DNA from: Lapidilactobacillus luobeiensis
GTDB taxonomy: Bacteria > Bacillota > Bacilli > Lactobacillales > Lactobacillaceae
Length of the DNA stretch: 64,000 bases
Reading direction: 5' to 3'
Assembly (NCBI RefSeq): GCF_024345205.1
Contig: NZ_BROC01000004.1
Coordinates: 62,001 to 126,000, forward strand
This document shows, piece by piece, positions 35,480 to 45,283 of this stretch. Below the pieces are notes generated by a model that was not told the origin of the DNA, did no database searches, and worked only from the letters and a program-made list of their open reading frames with translations. The position numbers were made by a program, and so were the translations under genes. Every line of letters starts with the position of its first letter. Position 1 is the first letter of the stretch.

Positions 35480-36142
35480 TTAAGATATATGAAGTTGACG
35501 TTTAACCTTCTGAAGTGGCTTTTTTGTTAACATGATCAACCCCTCTATTAAGACAGGAACGATTATGAAAACCATAAACTGGGGAATAAAAGTTAACGAA
35601 AGATACAACAGGAATGCGAATAACACGATCATTAACGAATTTATCGCAAAATGTGTTGATGCATAGACTGATAATCGTAAGCTATTTTTTACATCAATTT
35701 TGAAAAAGGACTGAATACCAATGATCCAACCTAAACTGACTACAACCAAGATCATAAGAATCAACATTAGAGGCATGAAAATCTGATTTTTAATGATTGT
35801 ATTGACGGCGTAAATATCAAACAACAAAAATATTAGTAATCCAAAATAGATCATGCCGATTCTTAAATAGATGAACCGATTCTGCCAATAATATTTAAAA
35901 TATTTTTTAAAGCCCAAAATGAACTCAGTATTCCACTCAGAATCCTTAAGCAAATCTGCTAATGCACCGATTGATGGAAATAAGATAACAAGACCCAAAA
36001 AGTAGAAAATAGAACTACCCAAATTTAATTTGGTGGTCAACACCAATCCCACTAACAGGATATTCGTTAAATAGAAATATAAACTCGTTAGTAAGAAGCG
36101 ATAAAAAACAATAATCAATTGATAGATCGGATTCTTTTTCAT
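35480..36142 (-). CDS. YesL-type (DUF624) membrane protein
   Basis: 220 residues with about six hydrophobic spans, including LILMILVVVSLGWIIGIQSFF, resembling DUF624/YesL proteins that accompany CUT1 sugar importers in Firmicutes. It starts 5 bases downstream of the MalG-type permease with AAAGG before its ATG. The function of YesL is not known; a role in transporter assembly or ATPase docking is speculation. A second DUF624 protein accompanies the mannan importer at 56772-57374. Confidence 0.7.
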   Translation of the reverse strand: MKKNPIYQLIIVFYRFLLTSLYFYLTNILLVGLVLTTKLNLGSSIFYFLGLVILFPSIGALADLLKDSEWNTEFILGFKKYFKYYWQNRFIYLRIGMIYFGLLIFLLFDIYAVNTIIKNQIFMPLMLILMILVVVSLGWIIGIQSFFKIDVKNSLRLSVYASTHFAINSLMIVLFAFLLYLSLTFIPQFMVFIIVPVLIEGLIMLTKKPLQKVKRQLHIS

Positions 36143-36147
36143 ATAAA

Positions 36148-36993
36148 CTAACCTTTCACGCCACCAACAGTCAAACCTTCAATAAATTGGTTTTGATTTA
36201 AGACAAACACAACCAGGATTGGAATAATCGACATAACTGAACCAGCAAACAACAAATCATAGTTATTACCATAAGGAGTCATGGCTGACATCAAACCTGC
36301 TGGTAATACAAAGTTCGTATCTGATTTCATTACGATCATTGGCCAGAGGAAATCGTTCCATGCATTCATGGTAGTCAAGATCGTCATCGCGCCGAATGCG
36401 GGACGCATCAATGGAACATAGATCTGCCAAAAGATTCTGAACTCGCCAGCACCATCGATCCGTGCCGACTCAGCGAATTCTTTCGATAATCCCATACAGA
36501 ACTGACGGAAGAAGAAGATCGACGAGGCCGGAACGATCGCCGGTAAAATAACACCAGCATAGGTATTCATCAAACCTAATTGAGAAACCTCTTTATAGAG
36601 TGGTAACAACAGGATACTGCTTGGCACCATCATCATGATCAAGACAACCGCAAAAATCGTTGTTTTCCCTTTGAAGTCATAAAGAGCTAAGCCATACCCA
36701 ACCATTGACGTGAACAATAGAACCAAAACAGTCTCTAAAACTGTAATGATCAAACTGTTCTTAAACCAACTCCAGTAAATCCCATTTCTATTTGTCCACA
36801 GAGTCTCATAAGAATGTAGGCTCATTTTACTAAAATTAATATCAACATTTAACCCATTTGAGAAAATATCGGCAACACTCTTAAAGGATGAAACAATCAT
36901 GAAATAAAAAGGAATCATGACTAAAACGGCTAAGAAAATCATCAATATAAGACTCAGGGTAATTCTTAATCTACTACTCGCTTTTTGTCCCAT
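36148..36993 (-). CDS. Sugar ABC transporter permease, MalG type (arabino-oligosaccharide)
   Basis: CUT1 permease of 281 residues, six spans, with EAA loop FAESARIDGAGEFRIFWQIYVPLMRP. ATG 36993 is chosen over a GTG at 37002, as AAGGGTG lies 6 bases before it. It follows the MalF-type gene with the site inside its end. AraQ-like by context. No ATPase is present in the operon. Confidence 0.92.
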   Translation of the reverse strand: MGQKASSRLRITLSLILMIFLAVLVMIPFYFMIVSSFKSVADIFSNGLNVDINFSKMSLHSYETLWTNRNGIYWSWFKNSLIITVLETVLVLLFTSMVGYGLALYDFKGKTTIFAVVLIMMMVPSSILLLPLYKEVSQLGLMNTYAGVILPAIVPASSIFFFRQFCMGLSKEFAESARIDGAGEFRIFWQIYVPLMRPAFGAMTILTTMNAWNDFLWPMIVMKSDTNFVLPAGLMSAMTPYGNNYDLLFAGSVMSIIPILVVFVLNQNQFIEGLTVGGVKG

Positions 36994-36998
36994 TATAA

Positions 36999-37892
36999 TC
37001 ACCCTTCATCACTAAATAAGCCCATTGCTCTTGTTTGAATCGCATTTACTACTACAACGATCACGAACAAGGCAACGCCTAATGTACATGAGTAACCAAA
37101 GTTACCATTTGTAAATGCAGCCTTATAAATCAATGTCACTAATGTTGTCCCGACATTATTAGGAGATTGAGCACCCCAGTAAACGTAGGTTTCATTAAAC
37201 AGTGAGAAACCGGCCATGATTGAAATAGTTAACACATAAATCGTAATTGGTTTTAACAGTGGAATAGTAACGTACCAGAACTTCTGGAAACCATTCGCGC
37301 CATCCATGTCGGCTGATTCGTATAACTCTGGAGAGATCCCTTGTAAACCAGACAAGAAATAAATCATATTGACCCCGAGCCAACGCCAAACAGCAATAAC
37401 GACCAACGCAAACATCGCGGTGCCAGAACTATTTAACCAATCAACAGGGCCAACGCCGATATGACTCAACCAAACGTTGAAAACACCGGTTTTCTCTGAG
37501 CTAAACGCATACTTGAAGATTAAACCAGCAACTACTGATGATGTCAAAACAGGCACGAAATAAACTGACCGGAAGAATCCTTTGAATGGGATCCCCTTTT
37601 GATTCATCAGATATGCAAGCAACATTGGCAATGGGATTAAAATCAAGATCGTCCAAAAGCCATAACGAACAACATTCCAGAGAGCCGCGTAAAAATCTCC
37701 ATCGTTGAACATTTGCTTGTAATTGGCAAAACCAATAAACTTAGCATCATTAAATCCATTTACTTGTTGAAAACTCATGATGATCGCATTAATAAATGGG
37801 TAGAGCGAAAAGACTAAGAAGGAAATTATAAATGGTGAAACAAAGAGATACGGTGCAATCTTTTGCCAGTCGATTTTTCTTTTACTTTGCAT
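36999..37892 (-). CDS. Sugar ABC transporter permease, MalF type (arabino-oligosaccharide)
   Basis: CUT1 permease, 297 residues from ATG 37892 (AAAGGAAG 9 bases upstream). The longer frame to 37955 runs through the intergenic stem-loop and is rejected. Starts MQSKRKIDWQ, first span at APYLFVSPFIISFLVFSLYPF, EAA loop LYESADMDGANGFQKFWYVTIPLLKP. AraP-like by position. Pairs with the MalG-type subunit that follows. Confidence 0.92.
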   Translation of the reverse strand: MQSKRKIDWQKIAPYLFVSPFIISFLVFSLYPFINAIIMSFQQVNGFNDAKFIGFANYKQMFNDGDFYAALWNVVRYGFWTILILIPLPMLLAYLMNQKGIPFKGFFRSVYFVPVLTSSVVAGLIFKYAFSSEKTGVFNVWLSHIGVGPVDWLNSSGTAMFALVVIAVWRWLGVNMIYFLSGLQGISPELYESADMDGANGFQKFWYVTIPLLKPITIYVLTISIMAGFSLFNETYVYWGAQSPNNVGTTLVTLIYKAAFTNGNFGYSCTLGVALFVIVVVVNAIQTRAMGLFSDEG

Positions 37893-37913
37893 ATGAGCAC
37901 TTCCTTTAAATAA

Positions 37914-37952
37914 AGAATTCTTAGAAAGATAATCACTCCCCCTAAGAATTCT
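37914..37952. other. Stem-loop between binding-protein and permease genes
   Basis: AGAATTCTTAG and CTAAGAATTCT form an 11-bp stem with a 17-base loop, 12 bases after the binding-protein stop. It has no following T-run on the minus strand. Same placement as the stem-loops at 15058-15088 and 59297-59325. Confidence 0.65.
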
Positions 37953-37964
37953 CAATCACCTTAA

Positions 37965-39281
37965 TTATTTGTTTAAAGCTTCATTTGCTTTTTCAAGAGC
38001 AGACTTCGCAGTCATCTTATCCTTAAGAATCGTGCTTGGCAATGTATTCTTCAATAAATAATCATTCAAAGTTGGCGAGATCTTCGCTGTCTTCGTTGTT
38101 GAAGTTACTTGATCTTCAAGTTGAACAAAGGTATCAAAGATATCTTTACCAAAGTATTGAGTATACTTATTGTCCTCTTTCATAACAGGTTCTTTCCAAA
38201 CATCGTAACGAACAGGGTCAAATCCTAGATCTTCCCAAATCTTAACAGCCTGTTTCTTACTTGCTTTACCCCAGACAACAAACTTAGCGGTCAACTTCTT
38301 GTTAGCAGCCTGATTTGTTACCATGGTACCAGTACCGCCACCACCAGCAGAACGATAGTCACCATCTTTAAAGACAGGCATTGGTGCGATCGCGATCTTA
38401 CCCTTTAACTTAGGCATATGATCTGCCATCCGCTCCATGTACCATGAAGGCATCGTTACAGACGCAACATTACCCTTATTCATTTCTGCGAAGAACTGAT
38501 CATTATCTAGACTATTACCAACCGCTACCCGAGCGATTTTATCTTTATAGATCCAATTTTGTAATTCAGTCAAAGCATTAACAGTCGCTTCGTTGGTTAA
38601 AGTTGCTTTATTGTTCTTGATATAGTCAGACTTCTGTTGTGCGATCATTGCATCCATCTGGAATAAGGCTGATGATTCTACTTCGTTCATCCATTTACCA
38701 GTCTTAGCTTTGACTTGCTTGCCCGCTGCTACATAATCATCCCAAGTTTTAATATCTTTATAGTTAACGCCGGCTTTTTCAAGGATCTCGGTATTATAAT
38801 AAGTTACTGTCGTACCAACATGGTAGTCCAACCCATAATAATTGCCATTTTTCTTAAAGTTATCTAGACGTGACTTTACTAAAACATCCATATATGGTTT
38901 CAAAGCTGAATTTAATGGATAATAAGGAGGATTATCGGATTTCAGCTGAATAGCACCTTGCCCTAATTCAACATCGACCATATCTGGAGCACCAGTCCCA
39001 GAATTCAAAGCAACGGTCAACTTCTGATTTTCTTGGTCAAAAGGTAGTACGTTAGCCTTTAACTTGATCTTTTGTTTATGTGTCTTATTCCAACTAGTAG
39101 CGGCTTCCTTCCAAAACTTCGCATGCGCATCATTAAAAGTCCAAAAAGTGATTTCTTGCTTCCCATCACTTGTTTTATTACTATCTGACGAAGATGACGA
39201 GTTGCCACATGCAGCTAAACCAATCGCGGTTACTGCAGTCAACATGGCAAGCCCGAGTTTTTTGCCAAAACTTTTCTTCAT
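37965..39281 (-). CDS. Extracellular sugar-binding lipoprotein (arabino-oligosaccharide)
   Basis: Family 1 solute-binding protein, 438 residues. The signal peptide ends GLAACGN with Cys25 lipidated, followed by a Ser/Asp-rich linker. The mature part begins QEITFWTFNDAHAKFWKEAA. A Gly-rich segment (DYRSAGGGGTGTMVT) and aromatic residues are typical of the fold. AAGGGAG precedes ATG 39281. AraN-like by context, presumably delivering arabino-oligosaccharides released by the anchored arabinanase to the permease pair. Confidence 0.92.
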   Translation of the reverse strand: MKKSFGKKLGLAMLTAVTAIGLAACGNSSSSSDSNKTSDGKQEITFWTFNDAHAKFWKEAATSWNKTHKQKIKLKANVLPFDQENQKLTVALNSGTGAPDMVDVELGQGAIQLKSDNPPYYPLNSALKPYMDVLVKSRLDNFKKNGNYYGLDYHVGTTVTYYNTEILEKAGVNYKDIKTWDDYVAAGKQVKAKTGKWMNEVESSALFQMDAMIAQQKSDYIKNNKATLTNEATVNALTELQNWIYKDKIARVAVGNSLDNDQFFAEMNKGNVASVTMPSWYMERMADHMPKLKGKIAIAPMPVFKDGDYRSAGGGGTGTMVTNQAANKKLTAKFVVWGKASKKQAVKIWEDLGFDPVRYDVWKEPVMKEDNKYTQYFGKDIFDTFVQLEDQVTSTTKTAKISPTLNDYLLKNTLPSTILKDKMTAKSALEKANEALNK

Positions 39282-39330
39282 AAGAAAAACACTCCCTTAA
39301 TTTAAACGCTATATATCAAACACTCTCTAT

Positions 39331-39452
39331 AAACGTGTTCACTGACCTAGCTTCTTCCGCTTAGCTACGCAGCTCTTCTTGAGGCATGGACCAACCTCCA
39401 AAATAGTTGCTAGGCTAATGCTCTGAAGCTGTCCAGGTCGGTTCACACTCTC
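39331..39452. repeat. Palindromic repeat element, copy 3 (inverted)
   Basis: Read on the minus strand, this begins GAGTGTGAACCGACCTGG and ends CTAGGTCAGTGAACACGTTT, aligning along its length with the two elements at 7092-7341, including GAGCATTAGCCTAGCAACT and GCGTAGCTAAGC. The outer arms pair; the inner stem is less perfect. It lies between the GH51 and binding-protein genes, so it would be transcribed with the arabinan operon. Confidence 0.8.
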
Positions 39453-39458
39453 TTCTTA

Positions 39459-40949
<1,491 letters not shown>

Positions 40950-40996
40950 TCACTTCCTCAAAGATTTATGATTAAATCAACTGAATTACACTATTA

Positions 40997-41025
40997 TTTA
41001 TACTGCATAATGTAAACGTTGTCAA
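40997..41025 (-). promoter_or_regulatory. abfA promoter
   Basis: Minus strand TTGACA (41025-41020), 17-base spacer, TATAAA (41002-40997): close to consensus and placed 51 bases before the GH51 start. Confidence 0.85.
41011..41024. promoter_or_regulatory. cre site in the abfA promoter
   Basis: TGTAAACGTTGTCA matches the cre consensus at all 14 positions and overlaps the -35 box. Confidence 0.82.
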
Positions 41026-41026
41026 G

Positions 41027-41042
41027 ATTTGTACGGAACATT
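41027..41042. promoter_or_regulatory. AraR-like box upstream of abfA
   Basis: ATTTGTACGGAACATT keeps the left half ATTTGTACG of the Bacillus AraR box ATTTGTACGTACAAAT and abuts the -35 hexamer. The right half is degenerate. Confidence 0.55.
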
Positions 41043-41072
41043 TTTTTCAATTATTGCCTTTTTTCCCTAATA

Positions 41073-42317
41073 TTAAACAAGCTTAGGGGCCCGATCGGTC
41101 AATCTTACCCACAGTCCAGTTCCACTTTTTGACAACCCGATCAGATACTTTGCCACCACTCCAGTCTCCCAATCTCGACTGATGATTATGCAATAATCGG
41201 CTAAGGTATCGTAGAATGCTTGATCTAATACAATTCTATGACTAGGAATCAGTTCAGAGGTGCTCGGCCAATAAATAATTTCACCAGCCCCAGCCTGCTT
41301 GCTTTCTTTCAGGACTTCATGATTAGATTCAGCATCAGTATAATAGTTAGGATCAATAACTGGCCAGCCATTAGCTAACCAATAAATTTTTCGAATAATG
41401 CCGTAGGAGTCCTGCTGATCAGGTTGACAGCGAACATGGTGAACCATAAAGTCCTGATTATTCTCGGTAAAAACCGAATTATGTCCTGGGGCGACCCAAC
41501 TAAAACCATCCATAAATGAATAGCTTCCAAGTATTTTAGTCCCAATAAAATTATAGTTTGTCCCTGATGGGTAACAAACATTTTGTCCATTATAATCCAG
41601 ATAAGGCCCCGTAATCATCTTTGATCTAGCAACTCGAACGTTATATGACCATGTCAATGAGTCATATGACATGAAAAGATAATAACAATCCTGTTCAGCC
41701 TGGTAGTGAATAAAGCACCCTTCGATTGCACCATCTTGGGCCTGACTGGGGCGTTGGGCGATTCTCTGCCCGTAATCACCACGATATTTGACCAGACCAG
41801 TAACTGGATCTAATTCAACCAAAAAGATGCCACCGAAAAATGAACCGTACAAAAGCCATTGCCGCCCATCTTTGCCAGTAACAATATTGGCATCGATCGC
41901 GTTCTGTCCATAGTGCTTGCCATCGGTTTTAATTACCAAACCCTTATCAGTCCATGGCCCTTGTAGATGTGGTGCCGTTGCCAACCCAATACAGGAAATA
42001 CGACTCCCGAGCGTTGAAGCAGCATAGTACATCCGATATTCCACGCCCACTTTTATGACATCAGGAGCCCACAATCCATTAGCATGGGACCAGCTCTTTG
42101 CAGGAGTGGGTACCTGCCCTAACGCAGTGCCAATATACCGCCAATGCTTAAAATCCCTTGATTCACGAATCTGTATCCCTTGCGTTAATTTTCCGTTTAT
42201 TTTCGTATCTGTTGAAAAAAGATAATACTGCTTTCCCTCTTTGACGATCGTAGGATCGTGAACACCTCTAGTTCCCCACATTGCATCGACCCACTGATTC
42301 TGTCGGTCTACTAACAC
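41073..42317 (-). CDS. GH43 arabinanase/arabinofuranosidase, intracellular
   Basis: 414 residues with no signal peptide. GH43 propeller motifs: Asp in GVHDPTIV, WAPDVIKVG, Asp in NAIDANIVTGKDGRQWLLYGS and Glu in GAIEGCFIHY. It is closest in pattern to arabinan-active GH43 (compare the secreted enzyme at 29689-31128), so it probably shortens imported arabino-oligosaccharides. GTG 42317 follows AAGGTG by 5 bases. It has its own promoter (42390-42418) with a hairpin in the leader. 126 bases separate it from the GH51 gene downstream. Confidence 0.87.
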   Translation of the reverse strand: MLVDRQNQWVDAMWGTRGVHDPTIVKEGKQYYLFSTDTKINGKLTQGIQIRESRDFKHWRYIGTALGQVPTPAKSWSHANGLWAPDVIKVGVEYRMYYAASTLGSRISCIGLATAPHLQGPWTDKGLVIKTDGKHYGQNAIDANIVTGKDGRQWLLYGSFFGGIFLVELDPVTGLVKYRGDYGQRIAQRPSQAQDGAIEGCFIHYQAEQDCYYLFMSYDSLTWSYNVRVARSKMITGPYLDYNGQNVCYPSGTNYNFIGTKILGSYSFMDGFSWVAPGHNSVFTENNQDFMVHHVRCQPDQQDSYGIIRKIYWLANGWPVIDPNYYTDAESNHEVLKESKQAGAGEIIYWPSTSELIPSHRIVLDQAFYDTLADYCIIISRDWETGVVAKYLIGLSKSGTGLWVRLTDRAPKLV

Positions 42318-42334
42318 TCGAACACCTTCTATAT

Positions 42335-42386
42335 AAAAAAAGAAAAATCGACCCCCAAAAAATTAGGTGAGTTCGATTTCTCTTTT
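42335..42386 (-). terminator. Terminator hairpin after the DUF6171 gene, inside the next leader
   Basis: Minus strand AAAAGAGAAATCGA and TCGATTTTTCTTTT pair, followed by more T residues. It ends the GH43-GH51-DUF6171 unit but also lies just downstream of a promoter for the next GH43 gene. Confidence 0.75.
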
Positions 42387-42389
42387 CAG

Positions 42390-42418
42390 AGTATAACGAT
42401 AACTTTCGAATTCATCAA
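42390..42418 (-). promoter_or_regulatory. Promoter upstream of the intracellular GH43 gene
   Basis: Minus strand TTGATG (42418-42413), 17-base spacer, TATACT (42395-42390). The predicted start falls at the first arm of the hairpin at 42335-42386. Confidence 0.55.
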
Positions 42419-42433
42419 AAATGCGCTCCAAGT

Positions 42434-42685
42434 TCACCAACGTCCATCAGGACAACTTTTATTCCGTAAACTAGCACGAAAACGCGTATAACAACCACAT
42501 TTTAAACATAACCCCTTTTGGAAAAAGGGGCATGACTGACACTGGATCAAGCGTTGATCACGGAGCTCATCCGAAACCAAATTGCCAACTTCTAGACTTA
42601 GTTGTTCGGTGATCAGGGCGTCAGTATCCTGCTGATCCAGACTCTCCAACAACTCGCACCGAACACAATCCTTACGCTGTTGCAA
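42434..42685 (-). CDS. Small cysteine-rich protein, DUF6171-like
   Basis: 83 residues. The N-terminal CVRCELL and C-terminal [21 protein letters not shown] give eight cysteines in CxxC-like pairs, probably binding metal; the ending SCPDGRW is also typical of the DUF6171 family. Role unknown. The frame begins at TTG 42685, overlapping the end of the GH51 gene by 14 bases without a strong ribosome binding site, so translation is probably coupled. No membrane segment. Confidence 0.65.
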   Translation of the reverse strand: MQQRKDCVRCELLESLDQQDTDALITEQLSLEVGNLVSDELRDQRLIQCQSCPFFQKGLCLKCGCYTRFRASLRNKSCPDGRW

Positions 42686-44123
42686 CGTGTAATGTCACCA
42701 CACTCATTGGTGGGATCGAAACGCTGACTTGATGACCTTGATGCTTGGCGGAATTGAGAGTCGCTGTCTTGATCGCCTCAGGATCATCAAAATCGTTGTG
42801 TTGATCCATTGTCTGTCCTTGCAAGATTTCACCGTTGACATCAATCACTTCGCTGTCAAAATCAAGTGAGAGTTCATCCGCTGCATCAATACTGTAATTA
42901 CATAACGAGACTAAATAGCCTTGATCATTCTTTGATACTGATGCACTAGTCGTTGTGGCTAGTTCATCATGGGTATCCAGCGCAACTGCATCCTGATGCT
43001 CCATGAACATTTTAAAGACATAATAAGTCGGGGTTTTGATCATTTTTTTGCCTTCAGTCAATACCATGGCCTGAAGAACATTGACCATTTGCGCAATATT
43101 AGCCATTTCCACTCGATCAGCATGCTTTTGAAAAATATGCAGAGTGATGGCAGCGACCATCGCATCGCGGATCGTATTTTGTTGATACAGAAAACCGGGA
43201 TTAGTGCCTGGCTCAACAGCCAACCAAGATCCCCATTCATCCACAATCAACCCAACACGCTTATCAGGATCATATTTATCCATGATCGTACTGTGCTTAG
43301 TAATCAGTTCGTCCATTTTTTGAGCACTACTTATTAAGGAGAACCATTCGTTTTCTGGAAATCCTAAAGCGGGGCGCTTGTCTTCCCACGGCGCAGCCAG
43401 CGCATAATGATGAAGACTGATCCCATCCATATATGGCGTGGCATAACGCATCAATACATCCATCCAGTTATAGTCATCGATATTAGGACCTGAAGCAATT
43501 TTGTAGATCGGCTTCTCGCCATTATAATTGCGCACAAATGTTTGATATTGGCGGTAGAGATCCGAATAATACTCTGGGCGCATATTACCACCACAGCCCC
43601 AACTCTCATTACCAACACCAAAGAATTTTACTGACCATGGTGCCGGATGGCCATTTTTAGCGCGCAGGTCAGCCATTGGTGAAATGCCATCAAAAGTCAT
43701 ATATTCCACCCAATCAGACATTTCCTGAACAGTTCCACTGCCAACGTTACCGTTAATGTAAGCTTCCGTGCCTAACTGCCGAACCAACTCAAAAAATTCA
43801 TGGGTTCCAAAGTGATTATTTTCAACGACACCGCCCCAATTCGTATTCACGATTTTCTTCCGTGATTCCTTAGGACCAATGCCATCTTGCCAGTGATAAG
43901 TATCAGCAAAACAGCCGCCTGGCCAACGGAGTACTGGTATTTTGATTTCCTTCAAGGCTTCAACGACATCCGTGCGCAATCCATTGACGTTAGGAATATC
44001 TGAATCTGGGCCTACCCAAAGTCCCTCATAAATACAACGGCCTAAATGTTCAGCAAACTGACCATAGATATATTTGCTGATTTTACCGCGTTGGCGCTGG
44101 TCATTCACTACGATTTTTGACAT
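42672..44123 (-). CDS. GH51 alpha-L-arabinofuranosidase (second paralogue)
   Basis: 483 residues, cytoplasmic. Barrel motifs [19 protein letters not shown] near 64-82, acid/base Glu in [11 protein letters not shown] and nucleophile Glu in [10 protein letters not shown]. These signatures differ clearly from the first GH51 ([15 protein letters not shown]), so the two belong to different subgroups and may favour different linkages. AAGGAG precedes ATG 44123. It is 21 bases after the GH43 gene at 44145-45092 and shares its AraR-controlled promoter. Confidence 0.93.
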   Translation of the reverse strand: MSKIVVNDQRQRGKISKYIYGQFAEHLGRCIYEGLWVGPDSDIPNVNGLRTDVVEALKEIKIPVLRWPGGCFADTYHWQDGIGPKESRKKIVNTNWGGVVENNHFGTHEFFELVRQLGTEAYINGNVGSGTVQEMSDWVEYMTFDGISPMADLRAKNGHPAPWSVKFFGVGNESWGCGGNMRPEYYSDLYRQYQTFVRNYNGEKPIYKIASGPNIDDYNWMDVLMRYATPYMDGISLHHYALAAPWEDKRPALGFPENEWFSLISSAQKMDELITKHSTIMDKYDPDKRVGLIVDEWGSWLAVEPGTNPGFLYQQNTIRDAMVAAITLHIFQKHADRVEMANIAQMVNVLQAMVLTEGKKMIKTPTYYVFKMFMEHQDAVALDTHDELATTTSASVSKNDQGYLVSLCNYSIDAADELSLDFDSEVIDVNGEILQGQTMDQHNDFDDPEAIKTATLNSAKHQGHQVSVSIPPMSVVTLHVATA

Positions 44124-44144
44124 ATTTTTCTCCTTATGATCTCT

Positions 44145-45092
44145 TTAATTATCGCCTGGTTCGCCAAAACTTGGGAAACCTTGGTCTGTCCAACTGAAAG
44201 TTTGCGCATAGGCATGTCGGTCAGGATTGTCCAGCGAATCTCCTTGAATACCCTCGTTGTCATAAGGCCGCGCATGGTAGACGATTACATCCTGACAGCC
44301 ATCTGCTGTTTTGGTAAAGCTATTATGTCCTGGTCCAAACAGGTGATGCTTTTTTGAACTCTTAAATACTGGCTGGTCACATTTATGCCATGAATAGCTG
44401 TCCAATAAATCGCTGTCCTGATCCGCCCAAAGCAGACCAACCGCATAGTTTTCATCAGTCGCACTCCCCGAATAAGTGATGAAGATCCGGCCATGTGAAA
44501 GCAATACAGCTGGTCCCTCATTGACTAAATAACCGATCCTTTCCCAATCATATTCGGGAATCGACAACAATAATTTCTTTCCGATCAACTGCCACGGATT
44601 GGCCATTCTTGATAAATAAAGGTTAGAATTTCCCGGGATTGCTGGATCTTGTTGGGCCCAGACATAATATATTTCATTCTTGAACTCAAAAACAGTTGCA
44701 TCCAAACTAAAACTATCTTGGTCGGTCACGATTTGACCCTTTTCTAGCCAGTTTGTTGTTAACGGTGATGGCTCGTCACATTCAATGACAAACATGCGAT
44801 GATGATGCTGTGCATCTCGAACCCCATCTTGATCCGCCGCCGCAAAATAGATGTACCATTTTCCTGAAATGAAATGGATCTCAGGCGCCCAGATCAGGTG
44901 GCTCATCGCTCCCTCTTTAGGCGCATGCCAAACCATCATGCGCTCACCAGTTTCAAGTCCTGTTAATGTCCTTGCACGTCGTACTTCGATTTCTTGGTAA
45001 CCTGGGACTGAGCCAGTAAAATAATAATAGCCATCAGTGTGAAGATAGACCCAGGGATCAGCACGTTGCAAAACGATTGGTTGCTTGGTCAT
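44145..45092 (-). CDS. GH43 exo-alpha-L-arabinofuranosidase
   Basis: 315 residues: a single propeller domain with no signal peptide. It begins QPIVLQRADPWVYLHTDGYY, typical of the subfamily that includes exo-1,5-alpha-L-arabinofuranosidases. Catalytic acids: Asp in RADPWVY, Asp in SLDATVFEF and Glu in VNEGPAVLLS. AGAGGAG precedes ATG 45092. First gene of a GH43-GH51-DUF6171 operon directly divergent in logic from, but parallel in direction to, araR. Confidence 0.88.
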   Translation of the reverse strand: MTKQPIVLQRADPWVYLHTDGYYYFTGSVPGYQEIEVRRARTLTGLETGERMMVWHAPKEGAMSHLIWAPEIHFISGKWYIYFAAADQDGVRDAQHHHRMFVIECDEPSPLTTNWLEKGQIVTDQDSFSLDATVFEFKNEIYYVWAQQDPAIPGNSNLYLSRMANPWQLIGKKLLLSIPEYDWERIGYLVNEGPAVLLSHGRIFITYSGSATDENYAVGLLWADQDSDLLDSYSWHKCDQPVFKSSKKHHLFGPGHNSFTKTADGCQDVIVYHARPYDNEGIQGDSLDNPDRHAYAQTFSWTDQGFPSFGEPGDN

Positions 45093-45121
45093 TGATTTTT
45101 AGCTCCTCTTTTGTCCGCATC

Positions 45122-45150
45122 TTTATATAACTTTATATTTAACAGTACAA
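45122..45150 (-). promoter_or_regulatory. Promoter of the GH43-GH51-DUF6171 operon
   Basis: Minus strand TTGTAC (45150-45145), 17-base spacer, TATAAA (45127-45122). Confidence 0.7.
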
Positions 45151-45152
45151 AT
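45137..45152. promoter_or_regulatory. AraR-like box
   Basis: Minus strand ATTTGTACTGTTAAAT keeps ATTTGTAC and the terminal AAAT of the AraR consensus ATTTGTACGTACAAAT (12 of 16) and overlaps the -35 box. Confidence 0.65.
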
Positions 45153-45283
45153 TCTAGCTTATCTCTACTACTTTTTCAAGTGGCGATCTTTTTTTGTTTC
45201 TATTTACTCGTTGTTCAATAAACAGCACCCACGAGGCTATCAAAAAGGTATCGATCAATAACACAATCGATACCACGAAACCT

